DNA of 64,000 nt from Anammoximicrobium sp964645045 (GCA_964645045.1 CAZXYZ010000042.1:1-64000), one strand, 5' to 3'. Numbered from the stretch's first letter, positions 46,401 through 49,750 are shown. The notes: generated by a model from the letters alone, not told the origin. Numbers and translations are program-made.

Positions 46401-48111
46401 TGGCCGTGTTGGCCAGGATGGCCGCGACCTGCGTCGGCGACAGGGCGGGATTGATGTCCAGCATCAGAGCGGCGATCGCCGCGGCGTTGGGGGCGGCGGC
46501 CGAGGTGCCGAAGAAGGAGCCAAAGCCGGGCACGCTGGTCGAAACGCCGTCGTGCGCGGTAATGTTCGGATTGGGGATGATCTGCAGAGCCATCGGGGCT
46601 CCGCCCGGCGTGAGCGACCGCGACGTGGGACCGACTGATGTAAAGCCTTCGGGCGTGGTGGGAGTCGCGAAGTTGGCGGCGCCGACCGCGATCGCGTTAG
46701 CCGATCCGCTGTGCCCCGGTTCGTGGCCGGTCACGAACGTCCCCGCTTGACCGGTGTGTTCGGCGGGGCCGTTCGGGCTGTCGCCGATGTTGATCCACTT
46801 GAACCGCGTCGGAGCCGGGCCGCTGAACAGGTCGACCGTCAACTGCACGCTCATCGGACCAGGTCCGGGGTTGAATACCGAAACGTTCTCCCAGGGCCGC
46901 TGCGTCGTGGTGTTGACGTCCAAGCCGGTGTCGATCAGCGTCCCCCCCATGTCATACAGGCGGATGTCCAGATCCGAGGTGACTCCGCCCAGCGGCTGGT
47001 CGTACTGGAAGTAGATCGTGTTGCTGCCCGGCGAGAGGGAAATGGTATGCGTATAGTCAACGCCGCCTCCCAGATCAAAGTCCTGAAAATCGGAATTGAT
47101 GCCAAAGACGGTGGCGTTCGAGAAGTTCGTTGGGGTTTCGAAGCCGCCCGTGCCGCGGTTGCCCGCCGAGCTGAAATAGGGAATCCCCGCGTTGAAGGCG
47201 GCCGTCACAGCCTGGGACGCGATCCCATCCTGGAACCAGGGCTGGTTGCGGATACTGATCAGGTCGTCCACGATGATATCCGAACCGGCCAGACGCAGGG
47301 CGTCGATCGCGGCACCGATGGCCAGATCGCTGAACGGTTGCCCGGACGCAAATTGCAGTGTCGCGCCCTCGGCGATGTCGTGGACCAACTCCATCATCGC
47401 GCGGCCCTCGTCGACGCCGGGACTCACATCGGCCACGACAACGGTCACTCCCGCTGGCAGATCGCCCGACGCAATCGAATCGGCTAGGCCCCCAGCAACC
47501 GAGTCCGCAGTGTCGGAGATCACGCCGACGGTTACCCCCGAGCCGTCGATGCCGAAAATCGTTTTGGCAAAGTCCGCCAACAACGTCTGTTCCGCTTCAT
47601 TCGCCTCCGAGCCCTGCGCGTTGGTGCCATCTTGCCACACGGGATAGACGTAGACCATTGGGTCAGCGGCTACGGATGTCAGTGAGGCAATCGGCAAGAA
47701 GCCGTCGACTGCGCCGTGGATCCGCGATTCGTTTGCCGTCAGGAACCCGGAATTCTCGAGCGTATCGAGCATCGCGTCGAAGTCGCCCGTCGTCCGGACC
47801 TCGACGAAAACCGAGTTGCCGTCGAACAGGAAATCATCGGATCGAGCGGACGTGAAAGTAGCGACGGCTCCGTTCGTCTCGCTCAGGCTCGACGCCGACA
47901 GGTATTCCTGGAACACGCCCGCCAAGTCACCGCCCAGGAGGTCGTGAACGCCATCGACGGTGGCCAGCAACCTTCGATCCTCCAACGGTTCCACTCGGAA
48001 CTGCCGCCGCATCTCCATCCGGAACCGGTCCTGGCGGAGTTGCCGAGTCCTAAGACTGCGACTCTTCGTTTGCGTCCCACTCGAAAGCCAATCCACGAAT
48101 TTACGGAACAT
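19429..48111 (-). CDS. Giant secreted LEPR-XLL protein (~9,560 aa): subtilase, beta-strand repeats, RTX, CHRD, VWA, dockerin
   Basis: A single uninterrupted frame fills 45% of the window. The start is ATG 48111 (GGAGGAG 6 bases upstream); a GTG at 48126 lies over that site. Approximate order in residues: LEPR-XLL motif 40-50; subtilisin-like protease 190-600 with Asp200 (GVISDTADS), His244 (ELVHDIAEGA) and Ser537 (GTSAAAPNAA); about 6,900 residues of beta-strand repeats rich in GGDDxxxV; RTX-like GGSGDD/GGxGND repeats near 7540-7595 and 7790-7865; PPC 8030-8190; CHRD 8195-8340 (LNGAQEVPPV); Ig-like repeats; VWA with MIDAS DESGSM near 8695; FG-GAP-like segments (GDFDGDGNDD) 9110-9280; dockerin-like pair 9350-9420 (DVNADGRVDALDALILIND). 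It probably acts at the cell surface as a Ca-binding adhesin or matrix protein, with the protease perhaps processing it. The binding partner is unknown. Confidence 0.93.
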   Translation of the reverse strand: MFRKFVDWLSSGTQTKSRSLRTRQLRQDRFRMEMRRQFRVEPLEDRRLLATVDGVHDLLGGDLAGVFQEYLSASSLSETNGAVATFTSARSDDFLFDGNSVFVEVRTTGDFDAMLDTLENSGFLTANESRIHGAVDGFLPIASLTSVAADPMVYVYPVWQDGTNAQGSEANEAEQTLLADFAKTIFGIDGSGVTVGVISDTADSVAGGLADSIASGDLPAGVTVVVADVSPGVDEGRAMMELVHDIAEGATLQFASGQPFSDLAIGAAIDALRLAGSDIIVDDLISIRNQPWFQDGIASQAVTAAFNAGIPYFSSAGNRGTGGFETPTNFSNATVFGINSDFQDFDLGGGVDYTHTISLSPGSNTIYFQYDQPLGGVTSDLDIRLYDMGGTLIDTGLDVNTTTQRPWENVSVFNPGPGPMSVQLTVDLFSGPAPTRFKWINIGDSPNGPAEHTGQAGTFVTGHEPGHSGSANAIAVGAANFATPTTPEGFTSVGPTSRSLTPGGAPMALQIIPNPNITAHDGVSTSVPGFGSFFGTSAAAPNAAAIAALMLDINPALSPTQVAAILANTATDIGAAGFDFVTGAGVVNGARAVLAANGGVLELNGAAGNVNDDIEIQVNSGNSALLDVIYNGTTLGQVPLADIVSIEVNGLGGSDTFRVDFSNGNPVPAGGIVYTAGESAGDNDSMELVGFTGGTTNVTHTGAESGFVTVSGSAAISFSQTEPLILGGTPADLIINLPAGPNTDVVIGDDNLVLFPDPANVANDANTSAIDGSTFEFTQFTNPTNTLTVNLGNGGDTITVQDMDATFAPAAASPFIINGGTAADYVYVRSTRQADGGTYNRLTVNAGAGDDQINVGTAADLSGNTLDQILSPVTINGDDLNADALNINDQGDANASTYAITSSTVDRTGAAQISYFTVESLILNASTGGDTINVRSTQAATPVTVNASAGADIVNIGNLSPSLDNILGTVLVNGGADAATDTLNINDQGDGDTTFYRVTSTTVERAAAAMITYNAMEALTVNGATNANDFYIRSTSAITPTTINAGGGDDRIYVDSNDPAGPQGTVDNIVSLLTLNGESGNDSVTLEDSSDPTADTVTITPTQVGQAVGDNFFGLGGGVDYSSVETMNVNMGDTQGDTVNVTASAGTTFNLDGNNPPTFPGDTLNYDGPSPADKTITGVGSGSITAPGVLPVNFVDFELVQPIAGNFFNDVIDFTLIAGGQDGNPNSVRLVLDTTVPPYFEVYVDTDTTAAPGEVLFLRQPYAQIGTITVTGGTDVEQLIVDNANGLINRAIFYNANGPANVGEPNGDSLSIRNTPAGGLGPNARETYVVGATEDAGTWVIDPDGSRGPGLVGAGNGDEMTIIFTGLEPADTDTVVPIFDVIMSDLGDNATIENGSPLNGANSLRVVDNSGTFETFQFANKTTARIMGYRRSDAFRINYTTAAQGLTTLEIYGHLAPDVPAPPLVADDNSAESFELNATDAITTSVYGQNGIDTFHNNGWPLYGSGPSNMQSLNGTINIDGGAGVDGSYLSDTNDGTGRLATLTSTQLTDIAPATINYTNLETFFLEGSAGADTINVLSTQAGTNYYVTGNGAGDTITIGNQTADFNATFDGTLAGIQGDILLTGEYNPISAGAVDRINVDASGDANLAASPATIGINPNFVFNNAPFNYAETGPATELLGFAAAAIRYRHTDTNVLPAQYNNRVEHLYVLGSQGNDVINVNATTATVQTTLDTREGADHVTIAGDNLSANNLFLGEGAGTTSDGNDQFTVNITEHLGQTAFAPIQSLVVEGNGNPAADSNNRDRLTVNDNNAGFARNLNYDYLNAAGDLDILANAANGGLAGANNANMGVNVRTMETLIFNGGGTNDLVRVTGTDSDDDMTVALLPTGAVPGVIPANPDSARQTAAGSSALVFLNGNPYTAAPGVAVPGDSLAGNLPGLAGVTGRTGPDMLINGIASPSGITLDGSGVSGTGNRAIVQAASELAVTIPAGTNDVFGFGVGTLIPGFGAGNGFDNIAVNNAVSLANRVGTFNTSAVGGFLVSVTVVPASFVQSTPPTPARPGLIVNAGDEAGVRTTGPQAGLVADDISVDPHSQFNIQINGNLPPLAYNIFALPIGDQLNVTSTSSFSLWSDKQVPPNVSVVAGNNPFGITFSSIERTRLTPGNGVINLIGDQNNPQIDQTDHFTVVGRNIDFLPDADAGYQEGTIVLNLSAPIMFDDVQFINSYGFDLQGQNLVTPPFAAPDSPFTAPMADDIDTLEVTPYADNTPQGWGIHMNWNEGVPNAADPVPDGDPADLLIYHTSLWGGAVSEGIVVQPSAVDGGQLFSNNTSTGTPIVVINYMANTDIRVLDDDGFVADTDTLTLRGTNPDPALTPGAPTGRELVVADFNAAGNAADPMVSVSDMGPDGLPGTGDDIYLYRVQTFTGFNTINFELLAGDDAIGISGRNNGSLTINVDGGDPVDSDWIGLDVTMGADAFTISPGPLPNSQLIQTRLSTATQGSPDTVINAADLEQVVIASLGIHTLSGDGGTDRLTLNGTGNADTFTLVATSDNSNADSGTVRVNDGPQITFDDLGERSSIYLNGLQGDDTFQVTQIENWEIPAVYVDGGAPSASDSFTLTGTGSNDAIVFTATGENTGSLGITSPASGGTTTSYSLTDIESAAVDARGQTTVDTLTSTLAQSWIVPDAFVAGRGTVVSTDANGDPLLPLAYDDIENPVVSGTTVVIQGSAADDWITLGYEDLAGDGTADQIVVRVSSVPGLPGNPIDVTGYSHVVLQAMGGDDMITVDPEVWNLDGMFLTVLGGDPGDSDTLLVDHSLSFTDRNYSVDYPPGGADDAGVVAESGNGFLDFAGIEKLQLLGNGIGDRLQLNDDFGDNVWQIGPGPAILGDSVRSQIDARTPVEFQDFDLVIFNNSAGVDRFVVSPDRLPVDPDLGVDYRIDGVLVGNPPRARDVLEIRGAGFNDAAYVTETTVTLGVAVEYLDIATLVVATGEGDDTLQVDASTAVVTTPVVFDGGTGSDLLQVKDAPAPDTFDLQIYSPGPDVTEGRLQYRYDNPNTPGADWMVIDFANLEPIQDNVPVATLQVNGTGADNAIDYVQGPNSGVALSLFGGANTGLVQVDAFETIEFARKGSLVIDAGGGDDVIHLNNAVTPLSLTGITVLGGDPTGSDTLIVNGLAATVGVNVTTQAITGASGAGGAVPISYAAFEHLTVVAGSSTTLSVSGTSASEGVDYTLTPGATDDRGDIETIGVPISFAGFGPGSTLSFVGDVLNGTDELTILGTSQNDILNVAGTTGTVSFAGRATVTRTEMDELVVDGLDGDDQFTVAGNHPYVSVAIHGNNPDASDVLNFNSSGGNATVDFAASTVTEGLFGPVSFSGVETLNVNVGGADLLVRGTPNDDHLDVTPDASVATTRLFFNNTTVNANNVDQFTVDGVTGDDTLTVNATATGNTIAVTGTYVHNTIPARQRIDYANIDALRVIGSSGSDTFNVTPSAATEMFLDGGDPIGVVGDTINLTAPGATTFAAGPEGDEGGFSFIGAQPVSFDHIEGLSLNLQNNGLTITGTNGADQIKVRGTGANSYEFSVNDSPAVVVTNSGGLTINGLNGDDDIDIDVNSLALPSLTVIGNNPSVDGDTLTVEGVVGAADGATWTPGTFDGGSLVVGAQTITVQTMERLMYDGMDEDETLTVIGTAGNDVIVHTPGSAPDGGAVQVNNLLAIEYLSLGLTGAVAINGQGQAADELRVLGTAASDVFGVAGVAAITLNNRVQLTTSNVERYRLQGLGGDDTFNITPVADILIAVDGDEPGASDVLNYAAVNATVVNLGTSSIDDTVLAPSPNVTYSGIETINLNASNAALTVRTTVDDDTLVVTPFGAGAGTLQNNAAAPVVNYANALGNTLAVDLQGGEDTLVVNGTALADRITVNGTSVDTGANGGIVNYSNAEALTVNGLQGNDTFDVTPGAIPVFLDGGDPTGVVGDTVNLTAVGATSFAPGPEGDEGGFSFVGAQPVSYDHIEAISLNLQTNSFNVVGTNADDDIKVLGTGATSYWLSVDTGPAIVVTNSGGLTVNGLHGDDDIDIDVRSLALPSLTVVGNNPSVEGDTLTVEGVQSGADNARWRPTAFDGGSLIVGGQTITVQTIERLIYDGENEAENLTVELPAALAGNLVAFEFDTFTFLGSVNVNRDGGQLLGIEFQNISAAGGAVTIDGATNGAADTLAYGGRDEIDQIAVNNAGMITNAPLSIPVLTPGVEDLILLGRNGNDFFDVASDHPYNSIIVTGDGPDAGATADANGDLILVRGVARAETITILPNPYIDSETYITGTGVNQARNISTSGVERIYYLGAADANDVRNDTLVVDPGQGTHTVRVDGGRFTGWPSVMPGPYDRVTSDSLPQVFGGALDILRVAPAAGAPGNVEVTFVTGDLTQARNYEAVLGGDDTLVIEGSDGLADRHTATRPAVGSVRVVDTNSGVIVTETSGALGRLQINTLGGDDVVTIDVNGTSLITVPITFDGGANSDLLQVQGTPLDGAVSATYRPGPAVTEGRLTWVNAATMTVDIVNLEPVIDLVPGSLTVNGTDADNVIDYSATGANGLVSVDAFETIEFANKTNVTLNGGAGNDQFHVAPTSAGFTGTLFINGDEPTLSGDALVVNGALATVTVDHAAGTVTGAGPSLIDYGTVERLLVNANLSTTLAMTGSADYTVNPGAETDQGEVLSSGVPVTFDGFGSGTTLALTGTGAGTLTDNGTSANDVFNVSTNSVTIAGRVTITATALPTATLNAYAGDDVFNVNGNNTFTTLNVNGGDGDDDDVANLSNNAGAATVDLGLRTVAGYGALINYTGLEAINANVNAQNLTVNATGGDDTVEVTPLTSTSGVLQANDADPVLNYSNLGATFLVDLLTGGEDRLVVYGNSTGETITVTPATVTASAQPINYANAEALRVDGQEGSDTFNVTPSAATEMFIDGGDPTGVAGDRIDVQAGGNNATFYPGPESDEGAFVIGANLPISYDHIEAASVTGNNSVGQLLTVYGTNADNDIKVVGDQVVGTNFTVSVDGSPAVQYISFPNLIVDGLAGDDDIDIDVFALALTSLTVRGGNPSAEGDTLTVEGVLQGADNARWTPAGVDGGSLVIGSQTITVQTMERLVYEGMNENESLTINGAGRFVHTPGVNRDAGTVQLDNWLAINYLNLGLGGTVTANGTGQADMLVALGTGGSDRIDVAFTASNAIDVDLTSSLGTHVDLLSAGVESYQINGLEGDDDIYMRAPVDATGSFAVFGGGPSAGSDTLNLTGAAGTAEAVIIRPDAGQPDDQDVLGLGAMIDVTGIELITLTGQAADLDTLDVQLGDGDNVARVQRGSDIGGANADLVTSDSLPNIQLTGLNGLTVTGEAGSDVVTFATWFLAGATNTNYVFNSGATDTLVIEGADGALTGDDDFTVTLPGAGNVAVTDLHGTNATVTATGAGRLLMNTRGGDDTVTVDVNGTDLIHGTLLTIDGGANSDTLIVQGTPLFAVNSVTYTPGPAITEGRLVYDDSALMTIDFINLEPVIDLVPAAMLTVNGTDADNVIDYRATGANGLVSVDAFETIEFANKTNVTLNGGAGNDQFHVAPTSAGFTGTLFINGDEPALSGDVLVVNGALATVTVDHAAGTVTGAGPSLIDYGTVERLLVNANLSTTLAMTGSADYTVNPGAETDQGEVLSSGVPVTFDGFGSGTTLALTGTGAGTLTDNGTSANDVFNVSTNSVTIAGRVTITATALPTATLNAYAGDDVFNVNGNNTFTTLNVNGGDGDDDDVANLSNNAGAATVDLGLRTVAGYGALINYTGLEAINANVNAQNLTVNATGGDDTVEVTPLTSTSGVLQANDADPVLNYSNLGATFLVDLLTGGEDRLVVYGNSTGETITVTPSTVTASGQPVNYANAEALTVDGQEGSDTFDVTPSATTAMFIDGGDPIGVVGDRMNLIAPSSTTFAPGPENDEGGFAFANQLPVSYDHLEAVTLNLQNNPLLVLGTNADNDIKVLGTGALSYNISVDGSPAIVTTNSGPLTIDALAGDDDIDIDVDSMTLPAPGLTVIGNNPADEGDVLSVHTTAAGPDTGVWTPSAVDAGTLVVGPGPLTINVRTMEHLLYDALNHDDALTVAGGGRFVHTPGADRDEGTVQLDNWLAVSYMDLGLTGTVTISGTGLGDTLVARGTDLDDTFSVPTSGNVSLSNSTGAHVVLIDSGVEALVLDGFAGNDTFNLQSPNAYPNGIMLSGGTASPGSDVANIWTSAVADAVTVDVLAETVSGLGGVVSLVGTEVLNLLTGGGPADAFVVNNLGVASGVQAINIAGNGLAADSLSVTATAGPDAIDVTPTGSTSGVVQANGRTLLTFASLGTSNLAGTFTVDGGGATDAVTVHGSNANDAIVVTRASGATTVDVNAFKRVTLGENAPDALAVDAGLGDDTITINQNGVAGQASGPAITVKGGEPTTSSGAVGDLLIVNVETGLTSVIPGATPDAGSIDVLSSDDLNFYGLEFLTINGTVGGANTLMVLGTQGSDTIAVQHRGGANRVWVNDRAVTAFSQFPTVTLSGRFGDDQFSVTPVGLAGVTTINVDGGDPTASDTLLVTVTSGNDTIGYNPSNTLGAGSVTVTAAPVVNFTTVEAVAIDGQGGTDALTHTTPAGVHQVTYTPGVAPDAGTIGTRGAGPGTALVPLSFSHIGAGGSVTFASGGGREDVLELNGTNDSDIFHVTGPADTIQIVNPTGGFVTTVLNTGGIDILEARGLDGDDTFNVAGVLPYVSTLVDAGDPSASDVLSLSGASAPVALSLGPQTVTGYGGTVSFLGVETLNLDANSQTLGVTATGDDEDLTVTLLSSASGRVQRGAAVQKAGEVQGPIVSPLVNYASIAGALSVNLAGGEDTLIVVGNALSQTFNVNAGAVPFVVPPYGAVPASTIQVDDLNDLTLDGAVTYSNNESVQVYGLEGNDTFNVVAGAIPVFIDGGDPIGQTAGDKFNMVTGGGAVIFEAGPEPDEGGIIVGNNARVSYDHIEAGQVTDFDCAVIMGTNGDDDITIIARTQLANPTRYAPADGNKDFTSTVNDGIEILWVNNVAADATVNLYVDALAGDDDVVFRTPAIDPISGNPTAWNVNAWVVGGTPSAVTGDQGDVFELETPGPTSVVYQPLTSETGTLSVNTTSNLGGPYDTTIHLVSSFVVACTVGQVNEYASSEGGFEELIYDGETGNDRLTVLDLAGSDTIVHTPGVGRDEGTVRVNETLAISYQNLGLGATFTIDAANGGTDELVALGTGASDEFIADRTAPAVGRIRLNSQLPILNSGVETYTLDGLEGDELFTIQVPLATGVATVNTNGGGPGGSDVLEILGDDLANAFEVVPDWTHGVGDVTVDGLAVGYTGVEELQLDAGDDTGDALIVRTIFNTQGDNLWTVNSGTYGDRVQIDARESIDFWGFDGVDLINEFGTDLFRMYPTSTAGYNSLKITGGGTLIDDVLEIIGTPANDTVTSTVDTVTVNGRPVTAGTGLVEIQVITLAGDDSITLGLGLAGVRKVVDAGAGNDTVNVSTMADATIYGGSGDDNIVGSPLADLIYGGSGNDVIVSLAGDDTVYGDEGDDTITGGTGNDNLFGGDGSDRFIWNNGDNSDVVEGDEGVDVQVVNGSTGATGDAFLLRTKTGDQTRAFFERTNLVPFTIDMGKVEQVDINSLAGGDTIEVRDLFTTDVRQVNVDVGAQAETDTVTVHGRTVADGVSLTALTGGIVNIAGLAYDVNVASLNSPIDADTLTFNANEGDDLVFASDGLNAIFGTTLANVNHLVINGGEGNDSLSGFGQLNGNAGDDMLVGGAYAQTITGGDGADQLYGGGGDDQLNGGAGEDLFVGGAGNDTINGGDTPGNIEWDTILVSGTSGSDTIDVSQTSMTSLTHKVNADTQVDTLELLDPLGVPADLTRTVDEVRVEAGSGLDTIRVLIRDLAGGMAEDGFYNALVTTVHGGSATGAGDRLIVIDDGPDDLTIYRKSQDDTAGTVSIGPANAESFETVFDGIERVQFLDETGVAVNANPGHSSRLVVFKHDPYEYNDDRFVATHLGADGAINVDPTIDPGAILNPFGDNQNVPGDADWYRVEAQVTGTLDLQAFFEEIAAIPSSGRPGLPGNGNLDIELYDVDGTLIAGYGPNFGRNDGPAELNVDGDSFLENERIRIPAVAGQVYYLRVVGVSNAINNYGLTVLSEAPPTPWGLELNDHVNLLNGAQEVPPVATTANGQVIFAYNAAANTFDIDIFAAGIELANKTTLPDLTNAHIHLGGPGVSGAAIVSLYPAGWVQEESGIRLRLTGAAFSANPAHITALQNNGTYVNLHTSAYGGGEVRTQLTHIVEMSDSGRTNWDNVTHDNTPTVYFRLDDAIFANDQPGNNYTTLPFDEVIPIPLNTQTANAPSAALTAGYRVAVFDEGPQPWAENPQNPIGYATLYAPGVYLFTPTAPLADGSHFLTARVQMIDPASISNTGGVDMPATGWGARSLPLEINVDTAHPPVYFGVANHPTDGLHPDSDTGIIDQPSTFVDRITSDTVPTLWGSAEANTIVRVYLDANNDGDVNAGDFLLGKAVAIPTDGNDQFPNGQWTLTSNIDLNDPMILAALEASGIIQPGEIDGLRPLLVTAEDLAGNLTATSGAESLSIFLDTRGPQVEEVNITGQEEYDLFDPKPSEDGPTPLAWALDIDFLDRPRRGAGAAATGFADIIVVMDESGSMAGEHAFIGSFIQTLDTQLSAAGIGGGADANLFGLVGYGNGIAGSNDGRSFLIGGNLWGNSAGFAAAAGGLVTSGGTEDGYAGIDYALANYMFRANSERFVILVTDEDRDNENAALTYASTLTALDAAEVLLVTINDVDLRDGTNTVALAVDSNTIAYIEQPGGNFLETAGGFAASGDGTTVGDYVELAWELGGFSADLNQLRDGGNTALSFSNALVDGIVGLAAGGFLYPAVNEILATAPGNYLLVGDANGVIPIQSIEFIDHTVAGDFGRTTVRLNFFAPLPDDRYTLTVYDRIKDDAGNKLDGETNTIEPQENPHWPSGDGEPGEDFFARFTIDSRPEIGTVHSGSVWVDTNGNFTFDPDNLDYTNRDITYKLGYTTDGIFAGNFSGPGPDGIYGTTDDHVTPAGNAIADGFDKLAAYGKVGGSFRWLIDITNDGVPDPLTGFVESMGTTGLPVAGNFDGNKDNGDEVGLLAGSTWYFDTNHDYKLDKAVPLSLTGLPIVGDFDGDGNDDLGTWQDDRFTFQLATGPGTWSATVRSIDFGFIGLREKPVAADMDQDGIDDIGLWVPDRAGVAPEENGEWYFLVSNAFGQNKAAHYGTVHYLDHPFTPIPFGKDLFASYGDEYAVPILGNFDPPVTASAPVTPVGVTNLDNRFDVNADGRVDALDALILINDINANGQRALAYGTLQAPFLDVTLDGQVSASDVLGVINVVNSAVAGGSGGEGEGAAFIAVDLSADVAPAVTSAVAVADSLAGIQYADLLTGPLPAPSAGAVPSAAAKVDQYFAQEDEADDLSVYSTDLADAALAVTGRSRQASGDGVMDLALDGVLTDLAADHDRSQETSADGVFARLGRFFRRLA
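30461..31261 (-). repeat. Identical internal repeat of giant gene, copy A (801 bp)
   Basis: Identical by eye at every base to 33395-34195. Both copies are direct and in frame, 2,934 bases (978 codons) apart. It covers about residues 5617-5884, from DYGTVERLLVN-like strands to the YGNSTGETITVT region. Beyond both ends the copies stay similar but no longer identical. Confidence 0.9.
33395..34195 (-). repeat. Identical internal repeat of giant gene, copy B (801 bp)
   Basis: Partner of 30461-31261, covering about residues 4640-4906. It belongs to a larger super-repeat of about 980 residues marked by the phrase NPSxxGDTLTVEG, whose four occurrences lie near 37230, 35850, 32850 and 29940. Confidence 0.9.
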
Positions 48112-48162
48112 CAGAAGCTCCTCCACGTCAAAGGTTGCAGCCTTAAATCATTCGGTTTACGG

Positions 48163-48210
48163 AAAAAAAGCAAGCCGCCTCGCCGGAGCGACGCCACGGT
48201 CGCTCGAGGC
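48163..48210 (-). promoter_or_regulatory. Leader hairpin with T run upstream of the giant gene
   Basis: On the minus strand, GCCTCG-AGCGAC pairs with GTCGCT-CGAGGC (48177-48210) around a short loop with a 4-base bulge, and seven T follow (48169-48163) after 7 bases. It lies about 50 bases before the start codon, inside any leader of this mRNA. It resembles an attenuator, but the gap between stem and T run is longer than usual. The rest of 48211-48489 holds no gene; TTGACT at about 48411-48406 is a possible -35 box without a good -10. Confidence 0.35.
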
Positions 48211-48489
48211 AATGTCGGCGCGGTTTCGCGAAGAATCTCGTCGTTCGTTGTCCGGTCGGCACGTCGGTTCGCCTGTTCCTGGAAGCGACAAATACGGACA
48301 AGTTGTACGAACACTAGAACAGCACGATAGCACAAGATGCATACGTCCTGACAGACTACGACAATCCGGCAATATAGGATGTCATGGTAATATAAAACGC
48401 CATTGAAAGTCAATCAGCTGAGTATTGAATTTGCCACTTTCGCGGAACTTTCCAATCGATCTGGCGTCCGTTATTGTTGACTAATATGT

Positions 48490-49329
48490 CTACCCCGGTC
48501 TCCGCAGATCGCCGCCAGCGATCCACTGCGGGCAGACCAAGGTCCAAAAATCGGCTGCGAATTGCTCCCGGACGTACGTGTACGGAAGCCAACCGCAACC
48601 ACCGTCTCCCCAGTTTTTTCCCCAGGAATTGACGATCAACAAGGCACCGCGATCGGATCGGATGCGGCGGCTATCGTCGTAGCCCACGGCGATCGTGGCT
48701 TGTCCTCCTCGAATTCCATCGAAGATCGTGGGACAGGGAATTTCGGGCTCGTTGGAAACTGAGGTGCAGATCACGAAGCCAAAAACAACCGCAAAGCCCG
48801 CGGCCAGGAACCGTTTGACCGTTTCCAGGGTGTTTTCCGGCCGGTCCCCGCGTCCATCCAGCCGGACGTAGACCGCATCTGGAATCCGATGCCCCGAGGC
48901 GTACACGAAGGCGTCGGGTTCGGTATCCAGCGCCTGCGAGTCGTACGGCCAATGCCGTTCCGGGGGAAACCCGTAACGGGTGATCGCGCGAAGCGTCGCA
49001 CGCAACGGGAGCCCGCTATCGCCGGACCAGCCCATTAGCCGCCGCGCGGTGTGGTAGACGAACATTCGGGACGGCTCCAACATCCGGCCCGACGCCCGCC
49101 GCTCGAAGTACTGCACCAGATTCAGGCAAGCGTGGACGCTGGCGGTCGCCAGGCCGGCTTGGTCTGACGCCTCCGCACAGTATTCGCGTAAATCGACGCT
49201 GGCCGGCGAGCTTTCGTCCGGCAGAAGATCATTCAGCAGCTTGGCGACCGTATCCTGTTTACGGGTATAGTCGCGCGGATCCGGCAGATCTCGATGCCAA
49301 CCGAGGCCTGGAGGATTGAAGGTTCCCAT
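48490..49329 (-). CDS. Papain-fold (C1-like) protein lacking catalytic Cys and His
   Basis: The 279-aa protein follows bacterial C1A proteases from end to end: GLGWHRDLPDPRDY, then SVDLREYC, the oxyanion Gln in SDQAG (Gln57), LPLRATLRAITRYGFPPE with HWPYD, AVVFGFVICTSV, GGQATIAVGYDD, LIVNSWGKNWGDGG and a C-terminal ADFWTL. In active relatives the first block reads DQGxLGSCTA and the second GGHA. Here Ala63 stands where the Cys should be and Gln210 where the His should be; only the Asn of NSWG is kept. It should bind peptide but not cut. There is no signal peptide. It is the gene directly upstream of the giant gene, same strand, separated by about 380 bases. The start is ATG 49329. Confidence 0.85.
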   Translation of the reverse strand: MGTFNPPGLGWHRDLPDPRDYTRKQDTVAKLLNDLLPDESSPASVDLREYCAEASDQAGLATASVHACLNLVQYFERRASGRMLEPSRMFVYHTARRLMGWSGDSGLPLRATLRAITRYGFPPERHWPYDSQALDTEPDAFVYASGHRIPDAVYVRLDGRGDRPENTLETVKRFLAAGFAVVFGFVICTSVSNEPEIPCPTIFDGIRGGQATIAVGYDDSRRIRSDRGALLIVNSWGKNWGDGGCGWLPYTYVREQFAADFWTLVCPQWIAGGDLRRPG

Positions 49330-49750
49330 GACAACCCCGCGCGTACAGGCGGTGCAAGAATGGGCACAGACAGCTCGCAGACAGGATCATTTCCAGCGGC
49401 TTCTGCGGTTCTGGCCCGGAGCCAGTCCCATTCGTCCACAGCCTTGGATCGTGAGCAGCCGTTCTTGGCAACAACCGGCCGGACCTTCCGTGCGTCCAGG
49501 CGACAAGCATGACGCTACATTCGGCTTTGCACCGCGGTTTTCAAGACGAGCGCCCCTGAGGGGACGGGCGGTGCCAATAACAACATTGCTCTTTTGAACC
49601 CAGCGGCCAGAGGCTGTAAACAGGCACGATGGTGGAAGTCTGGGGAAGATTTGCGGGCGGAACAGGGGAAAATCCGAAATTCAAAGTTCGAAATACGGAA
49701 GAAAACCGAAATGTGAAATAACGGAAATCCGAAACGTCATTCGCAGTTGC
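49330..49750. other. Stretch without a convincing gene
   Basis: Short frames exist on both strands (for example 49316-49597 plus), but none has a good ribosome binding site or recognisable product. The right part (about 49640-49740) is AT-richer and non-coding, with near-repeats of the type gaaattcaaagttcgaaatacggaa. It ends at the duplicated element 49751-49926. Confidence 0.5.

Noticed and set aside
43750..46638. Long plus-strand open frame (962 codons) and others like it opposite the giant gene
   Set aside because: They mirror the codon bias of the minus-strand gene, are rich in Arg, Val and Asp from reading GC-rich repeats backwards, and show no domains.
48490..49329. Annotation as an active C1 cysteine protease
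   Set aside because: Cys and His are both replaced (Ala63, Gln210).
49316..49597. Small plus-strand gene divergent from the papain-fold gene
   Set aside because: It overlaps the start of that gene, has no ribosome binding site and its second half is Arg/Pro-rich as in shadow frames.
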